In this document: in pieces, positions 52,129 through 60,519 of the stretch
Position numbering within the stretch: the stretch's first letter is position 1
Layout: each line of letters starts with the position of its first letter
Source of the DNA: UBA11400 sp964550435
GTDB lineage: Bacteria > Bacteroidota > Rhodothermia > Balneolales > HLUCCA01
Assembly: GCA_964550435.1 (NCBI GenBank)
Contig: CAZJZI010000003.1
Span: forward strand, 28,456-92,455
DNA: 64,000 nucleotides
Direction of reading: 5' to 3'
Program-made: the position numbers and the translations under genes
Notes under the pieces: model-generated
What the model saw: only the letters and a program-made list of their open reading frames with translations
Told to the model about the DNA's origin: nothing
Database searches by the model: none

Positions 52129-53454
52129 TTATCTATTTGAGTTTGTTTTTTCCGTCCCATCTTTCCATTGAATGGTAGCTTCTGCATCGGATCTGAATGA
52201 TGACCGGCTACGGATCCATTCACCATTTTGCAGAATTCGAGTAAATCCACGTTGAAGTGGCTCAGTTGGATCCACGCTCCGCAACCTGAAATCCAGTTCC
52301 TTCCATTTATCCCTGACATCCACCATGACTGCGCTCATCCGCACCTCCCGCAGCCGATCCAGCTGCTCTATACGTTTGTGCTCGCGCAAAATCCTAAGTT
52401 GTAAATTCGGGCCCGTGCTCTTACCCACCGCACTGGCGACCTGACGGTACTGTGCCATACGATGATGCACTATCTGAACCATTTGCTGACGGTGTCGTCT
52501 CAATGCATCCCGATTATATCCAAGTCGATCCCGAACTGCCAATAGGGCATGGGTCTTCAACATCTTGTTCACCTTCTCCCGACTCCGTTCCAACCCCCCA
52601 CGTACCACCGCTTCCACACGCCGCTCATACTCGACGACGCCCAATCTTAGATCACGCACATCCGGTGTGGCCATAACAGCCGCTTGCGTTGGAGTCGCCG
52701 CCCGCACATCCGCCACAAAATCCGAAATACTGAAATCTGTTTCATGACCGACCGCACTTATTACGGGAACCGAACACTCGACGATTGCCCTGGCAACAAT
52801 CTCTTCGTTGAATGGCCAAAGATCTTCCAACGACCCACCTCCACGTCCTATGATCAAGACATCTACCGACCTCGCTTCACTAAACCATCTGATTCCACGT
52901 GCAATTTCCCCGGCAGCACCAACGCCCTGAACCGCGGCATGAAAGAGTTGAACACTCGCAAGCGGATATCTCTTTTCCAGTGTTGATCGAATGTCCTGAA
53001 ATGCTGCTCCGGTTTCTGAGGTCACTACTCCGATTTTTTTCGGAAAAGCAGGTAACGCTCGTTTTCTTTCAGCCTCGAACAAGCCTTCAGATTCCAGCTT
53101 CTTTTTTAGTTTTTCAAATGCCTGTTGTAGGGCTCCCTCGCCGGCCTGTTCGATACTCTTAACCACGATCTGATATCTTCCCGATGGGGGATAGACCTGA
53201 ACATCACCAGTCACATGTACATGCTCCCCGTGAGCCGGAATACCTGTGAATCGCTGAACACTCGACCTCCATGCCACACATGCAATTGAGGCACCATCAT
53301 CTTTTAATGTAAAATACAAGTGACCGTTGGCGCTGGTCGTTGGTTGACTAACTTCTCCGGAAACCATAATCCCTGAAAATTCACCTTCAAGCAGGTCTTT
53401 AATCCGCCAGGTGATTTCAGTGACAGTGGGAACCGTATTTCGTGACTTCAACAT
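52129..53454 (-). CDS. xseA: Exodeoxyribonuclease VII large subunit
   Basis: This is the catalytic subunit of a single-strand exonuclease, 441 residues. An N-terminal OB fold (GEVSQPTTSANGHLYFTLKD) is followed by the catalytic core with KKIGVVTSETGAAFQDI, VDVLIIGRGGGSLEDLWPFNEE and AVGHETDFSISDFVAD, then a long coiled coil. The small subunit xseB, often adjacent, is not found on either side here. Confidence 0.95.
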   Translation of the reverse strand: MLKSRNTVPTVTEITWRIKDLLEGEFSGIMVSGEVSQPTTSANGHLYFTLKDDGASIACVAWRSSVQRFTGIPAHGEHVHVTGDVQVYPPSGRYQIVVKSIEQAGEGALQQAFEKLKKKLESEGLFEAERKRALPAFPKKIGVVTSETGAAFQDIRSTLEKRYPLASVQLFHAAVQGVGAAGEIARGIRWFSEARSVDVLIIGRGGGSLEDLWPFNEEIVARAIVECSVPVISAVGHETDFSISDFVADVRAATPTQAAVMATPDVRDLRLGVVEYERRVEAVVRGGLERSREKVNKMLKTHALLAVRDRLGYNRDALRRHRQQMVQIVHHRMAQYRQVASAVGKSTGPNLQLRILREHKRIEQLDRLREVRMSAVMVDVRDKWKELDFRLRSVDPTEPLQRGFTRILQNGEWIRSRSSFRSDAEATIQWKDGTEKTNSNR

Positions 53455-53562
53455 TCAGATTTGGTGATTCTAGATCATTTTTGCTAAAAAATATACCTTC
53501 TTGTTCGGCAAATTAATAAAATTCCATGAGCATCGTGGCTTTATCCTTATTTGATAGAAGCC

Positions 53563-53570
53563 TATATTTG
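53563..53570 (+). promoter_or_regulatory. Candidate -7 element upstream of pyrC
   Basis: TATATTTG matches TAnnTTTG exactly and lies 72 nt before the pyrC ATG. A good -33 TTTG at the right distance is not seen. Confidence 0.4.
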
Positions 53571-53641
53571 AACAATAGCGTCGGAGCCTGAATAAATACG
53601 ACCCCAACAGGACCGACACACAACCAATTCAAAGCAGAATC

Positions 53642-54931
53642 ATGAGCTCTACACCCAATTGTCTGATCAAAAACGTCGTTCCGGTCCAAAATGGATCAGT
53701 TTCTTTAGAAACTATCGATATCCGAATTCACAACGGAGTGATCTCTGAAATCGGTAAAGGGTTGACCGCAAATCCTGAAGAAACTGTTCAGGATTTTAAA
53801 GGAGCTTATGTTTCAGGAGGATGGTTGGACATGCATGTTCACCTTCGTGAGCCTGGTTTTGAGCACAAAGAGACCATTACAACCGGTTGCAGAGCCGCAG
53901 CCTTTGGTGGATTTACAGCTGTAGCATGCATGCCAAATACGAACCCACCCATCCATACCCGAGATGTGGTCGAGTACATAATTAAAAAAGCTTCATCTCT
54001 GCCCGTTGATGTTTACCCAATTGCCTGTGTATCAAAAGATCGCAAGGGACATTCAATCACTGAAATGGCTGACCTTAAAGAAGGTGGAGCTGTGGCTTTT
54101 AGCGATGATGGCGATCCGGTTTTTGATAGTAAACTGATGCGAATCGCTCTCGAATACGCTTCCATGCTTGATATGCCAATTATTAACCACGAGGAAGATC
54201 TTGCATTATCGCGTCCTGGTCATATGCATGAAGGTAGAATTTCTACAAAACTGGGATTGGCAGGAACTCCATCAATTGCTGAAGAAGTAATGATTGCCCG
54301 TGATATCCTACTTGCAGAACTTACCGGTGGACATGTTCATGTTGCTCATATCAGTACCCGAAATGCAGTCGATCTCGTACGACAGGCCAAGAAAAAAGGG
54401 ATCAGAGTTACAACGGAGGTGTGTCCTCATCACTTTGATCTGACAGACGAAGAAATCGAAAGGCGTCCATTTGACACTAATTGTAAAATGCATCCTCCAT
54501 TACGCTCGGCTGACGATGTTCAGGCGATGGTGGAAGGATTGCGTGATGGTACCATTGATGCTATTTGTACCGACCACGCCCCGCATTCAATAGAAGAGAA
54601 AGAGGTAGAGTTTATTTACGCACCAAACGGAATTATTGGTCTTGAAACAGCGTGGGGGGTCTCTGTACGCTGCCTTTTGGATGCAAAAGTACTAGATTTA
54701 GGTACATTAGTGCAGAAATTTGTGGATAAACCCAGAGAAATTTTGCGTCTGGATGTCCCTCAGATTGAGGTTGGAGCCATGGCCAATCTGACGATTTTTA
54801 ACACCGACGAGACCTGGACCTTCGAACGTAAGCACGTCAAATCTAAATCTGCGAATACACCCTATATTGGGGCAACCATGAGAGGACGTGCTCTTGGGAT
54901 TTATAATAAATCTGAGTTGGTTGTTAATTAG
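53642..54931 (+). CDS. pyrC: Dihydroorotase
   Basis: This zinc enzyme forms dihydroorotate from carbamoyl aspartate in pyrimidine synthesis. The 429-residue protein is of the class I (PyrC/B. subtilis-like) group. Metal motifs are WLDMHVHLREPG, VCPHHFDLTDEEI, the Lys-type region and ICTDHAPHS with the catalytic Asp. It is monocistronic with its own terminator. Confidence 0.95.
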   Translation: MSSTPNCLIKNVVPVQNGSVSLETIDIRIHNGVISEIGKGLTANPEETVQDFKGAYVSGGWLDMHVHLREPGFEHKETITTGCRAAAFGGFTAVACMPNTNPPIHTRDVVEYIIKKASSLPVDVYPIACVSKDRKGHSITEMADLKEGGAVAFSDDGDPVFDSKLMRIALEYASMLDMPIINHEEDLALSRPGHMHEGRISTKLGLAGTPSIAEEVMIARDILLAELTGGHVHVAHISTRNAVDLVRQAKKKGIRVTTEVCPHHFDLTDEEIERRPFDTNCKMHPPLRSADDVQAMVEGLRDGTIDAICTDHAPHSIEEKEVEFIYAPNGIIGLETAWGVSVRCLLDAKVLDLGTLVQKFVDKPREILRLDVPQIEVGAMANLTIFNTDETWTFERKHVKSKSANTPYIGATMRGRALGIYNKSELVVN

Positions 54932-55000
54932 GTTGCTTCGCTAGCTGCTCACCGCTCATAACTCTTATCCCTAATCCCTCTTCTATTATCTAAAATAATA

Positions 55001-55030
55001 AACCCCGGAGAGTGTCTCATCCCCGGGGTT
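55001..55030. terminator. Bidirectional terminator between pyrC and the M16 operon
   Basis: AACCCCGG at 55001-55008 pairs with CCGGGGTT at 55023-55030. On the minus strand TTATTATTTT follows, and on the plus strand a weaker ACTTTA. It serves the convergent pyrC and M16 genes. Confidence 0.8.
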
Positions 55031-55072
55031 ACTTTAGTAAAGAACTTTATGCAGAGCAAGCAGTTGTCAGGT

Positions 55073-55136
55073 ACCGCTCAACCGCTCAACCGCTCAACCG
55101 CTCAACCGCTCAACCGCTTTACCGCTTTACCGCTGT
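55073..55136. repeat. Eight tandem 8-bp repeats running into the M16 stop codon
   Basis: ACCGCTCA occurs five times, then ACCGCTTT twice and ACCGCTGT once. On the minus strand the stop codon and last Arg codon of the upstream M16 gene (CGG TAA at 55127-55132) lie inside the array. Confidence 0.95.
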
Positions 55137-57175
55137 ACTACATGCGAAGAAATCGTTGCTTTGCCGGCTGGATTACCATTCATGAAAGTTTCAGCCGTGT
55201 AAGCCATGTTTACGCCGTCTACTACGGTCCAATCGGCATAGGTTGTTACACTCTCAACTTCGGCACCGGCCATCGGGTTGAATTCCTTAACGGTTAGTTT
55301 TACGGGAAGTCCTGTTTCGGTGTCGATATAGAATGTCATGTTCTGATCCGGCAGGAATAACATGGCGTGTCCGCTTTCGTCCATACCAGTGAACTCAACG
55401 GTAGCTGTTTCAGCAGCCAAGGCAACTGAAAGATAGTGCCTGTCTAATTCTTTCTTTAAAGCCTCGACTTGCATTGCCGGTAAAGGTTGTGAATTTGGAC
55501 CCATACTCATGGTTCCAGCACCATTTGCATACTCGACCACAATGAGGCCCTGTGGAGCATTCAGTTCTTGTTTCAGCCCATCTGGAAATGTCATGGTTAT
55601 TTTTGAATCCAAATTCATTCCCTGAACAGCAATAGCTCCATCGTATTGAACGCTGGTTAATGCACCACCAGGGAGTACTGCCGCTGCCATTTGTGTCAGA
55701 TAGGTACGTCCTGCCTCGGCGTCACCCGTGGATTCAGCAGCTCTTGGTACAGCTTCTGGTCGTGGAATCGTAATGTCGATACGATTGACATCACCCAAAG
55801 AAGCCAATTGGTCACCCATCTCGTTTTCGTTGCCCACAATGAGTACATGCATGTCGTCAGGTCGTAAGTACTCACGAGCGACCCGGTTAACGTCTTCAAC
55901 AGTAACATTACGTACCTGTTCGATGTACTGGTTGAAGATATCGGCTGGTAAACCATTGTATTCGTTTGAAATACGCTCATTCAATACAGATGCGCGGCTG
56001 GTGTACTGGAATGCCAGACTATTGAAAATCCTGTCTTTGGCATCGTCGAGTTCTTTTTGAGTAACTCCGGATTGTTGCATCTTGCGGATTTCATTAATAG
56101 TCGCTTCAACCGCTTGAGCGGTGTTTTCACTTGCTGTACTAAGTGTAGCGAAGAAACGTCCATCATACAGTGCAAGGCTTTGATACACCCCACCTACACT
56201 ATAGGCGAGTCCCAGATTAGTTCGGATCTCCATCATGAATCGACCTGAGAATCCGTTGCTCAGTATATTGTTCATGAGCTGAAGGGCAGCATAATCAGTA
56301 TTCATTCTGCGTCCACCGATGTGTCCAAGGTAAATAGTACTCTGATTCACATCATTTTTGGCCACAAAGTTCACTGAAGATTCGAACTCATAGTCCACTT
56401 CAGGTAAATTGAGCTCATTTGCTGTACCGGCTGGAATCACAGAAAGAGTTGTTTCCAGTTTTCTACGCATATCGCGGGCATTGAAATCCCCAATTACCGC
56501 AACATACATGTTTCTTCCAACATAGACTTGCTCGTGAAATGCTCGCATGTCCTCGGCAGTAATTGCATCAACATGGGCCAGCTCCATGCTTCTTGCATAA
56601 ACTGAGTTTGGGCCATAAATGAGTTTGTTGAACTCACGACTCGCGATTCCCGATGGATCGTCGTTGCGACGTAAAATGGATGATCGCATCTGTGTTTTAA
56701 CCGTTTCGATTCGATCTTCGGGGAATGCAGGATTTTGAATCAGATCCAGGAATACCGGAAGCATCTCATCGAAGTCTTCCTTGAGTATATTCATGGAAGC
56801 AGTACCGTTAGTTAAGCCAAAACCAGTTTCCATACTGGCAGCCTTTGCTTCAAGCAGTTCATTCAATGCTGTGTAGGATATCGATTCGGATCCACCACCT
56901 CGAATGAGCTGACCAGTCATTCCTGCTAGTCCGAATTTGTCAGCAGAGTCCATGAAAGACCCTGCGCGGATCAACATAGTCATCGAAATCAGTGGCAGTT
57001 CATCGTTTTCAACCAGATAGACTTTAATGCCATTTCGTAACTCGAATGTGGTTACATCCGGCATATTAAATGTATTGATCGGTGGGAATTCCAGCTGATC
57101 ATGAGTTTTTTGTGCAAAAGCCGAGGTGCTTGCTATCACCATCAGCGTAAACAAAGATAAAATTACTTTTTTCAT
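55127..57175 (-). CDS. M16-family peptidase homologue without HxxEH, with C-terminal extension
   Basis: This is a secreted 682-residue protein. A signal peptide (MKKVILSLFTLMVIASTSAFAQ) is followed by two M16 domains to about residue 470. Where active M16 subunits have HxxEH this one has GLAGMTGQLIRGGG, so it lacks the zinc ligands and is the non-catalytic partner. An extra region of about 170 residues at the end (IAVQGMNLDSKITMTF, MLFLPDQNMTFYIDTETGLPVKL, TYADWTVVDGV) looks like a LolA-type lipid-binding fold. It follows the active subunit gene after 21 nt. Confidence 0.9.
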   Translation of the reverse strand: MKKVILSLFTLMVIASTSAFAQKTHDQLEFPPINTFNMPDVTTFELRNGIKVYLVENDELPLISMTMLIRAGSFMDSADKFGLAGMTGQLIRGGGSESISYTALNELLEAKAASMETGFGLTNGTASMNILKEDFDEMLPVFLDLIQNPAFPEDRIETVKTQMRSSILRRNDDPSGIASREFNKLIYGPNSVYARSMELAHVDAITAEDMRAFHEQVYVGRNMYVAVIGDFNARDMRRKLETTLSVIPAGTANELNLPEVDYEFESSVNFVAKNDVNQSTIYLGHIGGRRMNTDYAALQLMNNILSNGFSGRFMMEIRTNLGLAYSVGGVYQSLALYDGRFFATLSTASENTAQAVEATINEIRKMQQSGVTQKELDDAKDRIFNSLAFQYTSRASVLNERISNEYNGLPADIFNQYIEQVRNVTVEDVNRVAREYLRPDDMHVLIVGNENEMGDQLASLGDVNRIDITIPRPEAVPRAAESTGDAEAGRTYLTQMAAAVLPGGALTSVQYDGAIAVQGMNLDSKITMTFPDGLKQELNAPQGLIVVEYANGAGTMSMGPNSQPLPAMQVEALKKELDRHYLSVALAAETATVEFTGMDESGHAMLFLPDQNMTFYIDTETGLPVKLTVKEFNPMAGAEVESVTTYADWTVVDGVNMAYTAETFMNGNPAGKATISSHVVQR

Positions 57176-57196
57176 GTTTTTTTCCTGTTGATGGTG

Positions 57197-58702
57197 TTAA
57201 TTGGATGCAGTTTCGGAGACATTCTCAATACGACCAACAGTGCGTTGATCTTTCACAAGATATTGTGTGGCAACCCGTTGTATGTCTTCTGGAGTAATGC
57301 TTTCAATGGTTTCGATGTCGGTAAACAGAGCTCTCCAGTCTCCTCTGAGGCCCTGGGTCAGGGCTATTAGCTGACCAATACCATCGTTGTTACCAAGTTG
57401 ACGAAGCAAACTAGCGCGGCGGCTGGTTTTGACTCGCTCGAGTTCTTCAACAGAAATTCCATCGGTTTTCACTTTTTCAATTTCAGCATAAATCGCTGTT
57501 TCCAGCGAGTCCAGGCTGATGCCCTGATTCGGAACGGCATAGATTGCCATCAAATTGGTGTATTTTGAACCAGGGAAGCCATTAAGCCCTTGAAACCCAA
57601 GTGCAAGTTTTTGCTCATCGACCAATGATTTGTTCATTCTGGATGTACGACCTTCAAACAGAACCCCATTTAGTAAATCCAAAGCAGCTGCATCAGGATG
57701 GTTAATGTCTGCGCTCTTGTATCCTATTAACATTTGTGGTTGATTGCGTTCTTCGATAACAAAACGACGTTCGCCACGCTGTGCAGGTTCTTCTACATAC
57801 ATTGGAGGTGCCAGTTCGCCACGAGGTATGTCGCCAAGATATAATTCCGCGTATTCAATCATCTGTGCAGGATCTACATCACCTACGATGACTACGTGCA
57901 TGTTGGTTGGGACATAATACTTCTGGTAGAATTCCTTTGCGTCGGCCATAGTTGTGGCTTCGATGTCCGATGGCCATCCAATGGTGTTGTCGCGATAAGG
58001 ATGTGCGGTAAAGGCTACTGAAAGCATCTCTTCGATCAAACGACCAACAGGATTGGAATCAGTTCGTGTTCGACGTTCTTCAAAAACAACATCTTTTTCC
58101 ACGTAGAACTCTCGTAGAACGGGATCCTTGAAGCGTTCTGCCTCCAAAGAGAACCATAGTTCAGCTTTGTTTTGAGGTAGTGCATAGAAATAAATTGTGA
58201 AATCGGCGCCAGTTCCGGCATTTAGTCCAACACCTCCCTGGAGGTCAATAATCTGGGAGAATTCGTTGTTAACCACATACTGTTTCGCCTCCTCTTCAAG
58301 CTCATTAAAGCGGGTTAGCAGGGAATCCTCTCGGGCCTGATCCGGACGAGGACTTCGTACTTCACGTAGCCACTTTGTATATGTGGCATCGATCTCTTCA
58401 AGAACAGGTTTTTCAGCTTCCCAATTGTTAGTACCGATTCGGGACGAGCCTTTGAATGCCATGTGTTCAAAGATGTGAGCGATTCCGGTGTTTCCCACTG
58501 GTTCATCTACAGCGCCTACATTTACGTAGGTCATAAAAGTCGCAACAGGTGCGACATCACGTTTTACAACAATAATTCGAAGTCCGTTATCCAGTACATG
58601 CTCAGTGACATTCTGTTCGAACGCCTCCAAACTCTGCGCCTGTAACGACGACATCCCCGGAAGAAGGCATGTAGCCAATAGCAGTATAGCCAGTTTTTTC
58701 AT
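57197..58702 (-). CDS. M16-family zinc peptidase, catalytic subunit
   Basis: This is a secreted 501-residue peptidase. A signal peptide (MKKLAILLLATCLLPGMSS) is followed by the inverted zinc motif HIFEH in GNTGIAHIFEHMAFKGS and the downstream Glu in FSLEAERFKDPV. KFYQKYYVPTNMHVVIVGDVD is typical of the family. With the next gene, which lacks these ligands, it should form a heterodimer resembling mitochondrial processing peptidase, degrading peptides in the periplasm. Confidence 0.93.
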   Translation of the reverse strand: MKKLAILLLATCLLPGMSSLQAQSLEAFEQNVTEHVLDNGLRIIVVKRDVAPVATFMTYVNVGAVDEPVGNTGIAHIFEHMAFKGSSRIGTNNWEAEKPVLEEIDATYTKWLREVRSPRPDQAREDSLLTRFNELEEEAKQYVVNNEFSQIIDLQGGVGLNAGTGADFTIYFYALPQNKAELWFSLEAERFKDPVLREFYVEKDVVFEERRTRTDSNPVGRLIEEMLSVAFTAHPYRDNTIGWPSDIEATTMADAKEFYQKYYVPTNMHVVIVGDVDPAQMIEYAELYLGDIPRGELAPPMYVEEPAQRGERRFVIEERNQPQMLIGYKSADINHPDAAALDLLNGVLFEGRTSRMNKSLVDEQKLALGFQGLNGFPGSKYTNLMAIYAVPNQGISLDSLETAIYAEIEKVKTDGISVEELERVKTSRRASLLRQLGNNDGIGQLIALTQGLRGDWRALFTDIETIESITPEDIQRVATQYLVKDQRTVGRIENVSETASN

Positions 58703-58758
58703 AGTTGAATGATTGGTTGGTTAGGGTTTGTGCAATTTCAGGATTACAAGCCCTAAAT

Positions 58759-58773
58759 GCAGTATTATACTGC
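58759..58773. promoter_or_regulatory. Perfect inverted repeat upstream of the M16 operon
   Basis: GCAGTA-TTA-TACTGC lies 57 nt upstream of the M16 catalytic subunit ATG, in the 180-nt region shared with the divergent tsaB gene. It could be a repressor site or a leader hairpin. Confidence 0.4.
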
Positions 58774-58870
58774 CTATTAGACTACACAAACTGTGCACAA
58801 ACTATTAGAATGACAAATTAAATTTTCTTATGCTTGACCTGATTTCAACCGCATTATGACGTAAAAACAG

Positions 58871-58878
58871 TATCTTTG
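58871..58878 (+). promoter_or_regulatory. Candidate -7 element of tsaB, close to its start codon
   Basis: TATCTTTG matches TAnnTTTG exactly. The GTG start codon begins at 58883, so a normal transcription start would leave almost no leader. Confidence 0.4.
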
Positions 58879-58882
58879 TTGC

Positions 58883-59566
58883 GTGTCAGATATTAAAACA
58901 TATCAAAATATTCTTGCTATTGATGGTTCAACTCCGATTTGTACGGTAGCTCTCCGGGTCGGGGACCGGATTACAGTGATGCAAGAGATCGGAATGGGTA
59001 TTCATTCTTCGGCCATTTTTACACAGATTCTAGAGTTATTGTCGGTTGAAAGCATCCACTTTAACCAAATAAATGCAGTGGTAATAGGTATTGGTCCGGG
59101 TTCTTATACCGGACTTCGGGTCGTTGCCAGTAGTATAAAAGGATTACTATTTCATAATAAGATTCCAACATTTGGTATTAATACGTTGGCTGGATTTGCG
59201 GCCTGTTCAGTTGGTAACTCCAAAGGAACCATTCATTCAATCATTGATGCCAGACGGAATCATCTCTATCACCAGACCTTTAATAAACAAGAAAATGGGG
59301 TAGTCGTTGCGGCATCTAAACCAGAATTGATTGAAATACCCGATCTATATCAAAGTCTAAAGGCAGGGGATGTACTGATTGGAACCGGAATTGAACGTTT
59401 GGATGCTAAGAAGTTGACACATATTGAGGTGAAGAATCCAGACCAGATAACTGCATCGGGACTGATTGCTGTATTCCAGAGTCACTTCACAACACCATCT
59501 GATCTGGTCGAAGCTATTGATCCAGCCGATTTTGAGCCGAAGTATGCCATTGAAGACTTTACTTGA
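58883..59566 (+). CDS. tsaB: tRNA threonylcarbamoyladenosine biosynthesis protein TsaB
   Basis: TsaB is the inactive partner of TsaD in the complex that makes t6A37 in tRNAs. The 227-residue protein starts at a GTG. The ASKHA fold is shown by NILAIDGSTPICTVALR, IGIGPGSYTGLRVVASSIKGL and NTLAGFAACS. DARRNHLYHQTF is another family block. accD follows after 93 nt. Confidence 0.92.
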   Translation: MSDIKTYQNILAIDGSTPICTVALRVGDRITVMQEIGMGIHSSAIFTQILELLSVESIHFNQINAVVIGIGPGSYTGLRVVASSIKGLLFHNKIPTFGINTLAGFAACSVGNSKGTIHSIIDARRNHLYHQTFNKQENGVVVAASKPELIEIPDLYQSLKAGDVLIGTGIERLDAKKLTHIEVKNPDQITASGLIAVFQSHFTTPSDLVEAIDPADFEPKYAIEDFT

Positions 59567-59659
59567 TCGCAGACAATACCCAGTCATTTCAGATTTAATT
59601 ATACTTCGAACCCCACTTTTCTTATTTTTGGGAGATAATTAGTAACCAAAACAGAGTTT

Positions 59660-60511
59660 ATGAGTTGGTTTAAACGTCAGGAATCGAATATCAATACAGA
59701 AACCCCAAAAGAAATGCCGGAAGGCTTATGGGTTAAAGTTCCGACTACAGGTGAGACGGTACATCGCCGGGAACTAATCGAGAACTGCTGGGTTGATCCT
59801 GCAAGCGGATATCATTTTAGTATCGGAAGCGCCGAATATTTCGAAATCATCTTCGACAACAATAAATTCGAAGAGCTTGGTCAGCACATCCAGCCTACGG
59901 ATCCCCTGAATTTCGTTGATCGCAAAAAGTACGCAGACCGATTGGTTGAGACTCAGAAGAAAACGAAAATGAGTGATGCCGCAAGAGTCGCCGTGGGAAA
60001 AATAAACGGACTCGACCTGGTTGTTGCTTGCATGGATTTTCGTTTCATTGGCGGGTCAATGGGTTCAGTGGTAGGAGAGCGGCTTGCAATTTCAATAGAC
60101 CATGCCCTGGAACACAAAATTCCGTTGATGATAATTTCACAGTCTGGTGGAGCCAGAATGATGGAGAGCGTCCTCAGTTTGATGCAAATGGCTAAAACAT
60201 CAGCTAAATTGGCCCTGCTGGATAAAGCCGGTATTCCTTATATATCCTTAATGACGGATCCAACCACCGGTGGTGTTACGGCCAGTTATGCGATGCTTGG
60301 AGACTTTAACATAGCCGAACCCGGCGCCTTGATTGGCTTCGCGGGACCACGTGTCATTCGACAAACCATTGGACGCGACCTTCCCGATGGATTTCAGACG
60401 GCTGAATATTTGTTAGAACATGGATTTCTTGATTTCATCATTCCCAGAACCAAACTCAAACGTCGTCTGACTCGATTGCTGAAGCTGCTTCAGCATAAAT
60501 ACACAACCTGA
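59660..60511 (+). CDS. accD: Acetyl-CoA carboxylase carboxyltransferase beta subunit lacking zinc-ribbon cysteines
   Basis: AccD with AccA transfers the carboxyl group from biotin to acetyl-CoA, the first step of fatty-acid synthesis. The 283-residue protein aligns end to end with E. coli AccD. The crotonase-like core has MDFRFIGGSMGSVVGE, ISQSGGARMMES, LMTDPTTGGVTASYAMLGD and GPRVIRQTIGRDLPDGFQTAEYLL in order. The four zinc-ribbon cysteines expected at 27, 30, 46 and 49 are V27, T30, D46 and S49, while flanking residues (PEGLW, SGYHF) are conserved. The core is intact, so the gene looks functional. A histidine-kinase gene starts 8 nt downstream. Confidence 0.95.
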   Translation: MSWFKRQESNINTETPKEMPEGLWVKVPTTGETVHRRELIENCWVDPASGYHFSIGSAEYFEIIFDNNKFEELGQHIQPTDPLNFVDRKKYADRLVETQKKTKMSDAARVAVGKINGLDLVVACMDFRFIGGSMGSVVGERLAISIDHALEHKIPLMIISQSGGARMMESVLSLMQMAKTSAKLALLDKAGIPYISLMTDPTTGGVTASYAMLGDFNIAEPGALIGFAGPRVIRQTIGRDLPDGFQTAEYLLEHGFLDFIIPRTKLKRRLTRLLKLLQHKYTT

Positions 60512-60519
60512 TTTATCCT

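Noticed and set aside
59660..60511. accD as a decaying pseudogene because of the lost zinc ligands
   Set aside because: The core motifs and full length are intact and the residues around the lost Cys are conserved.
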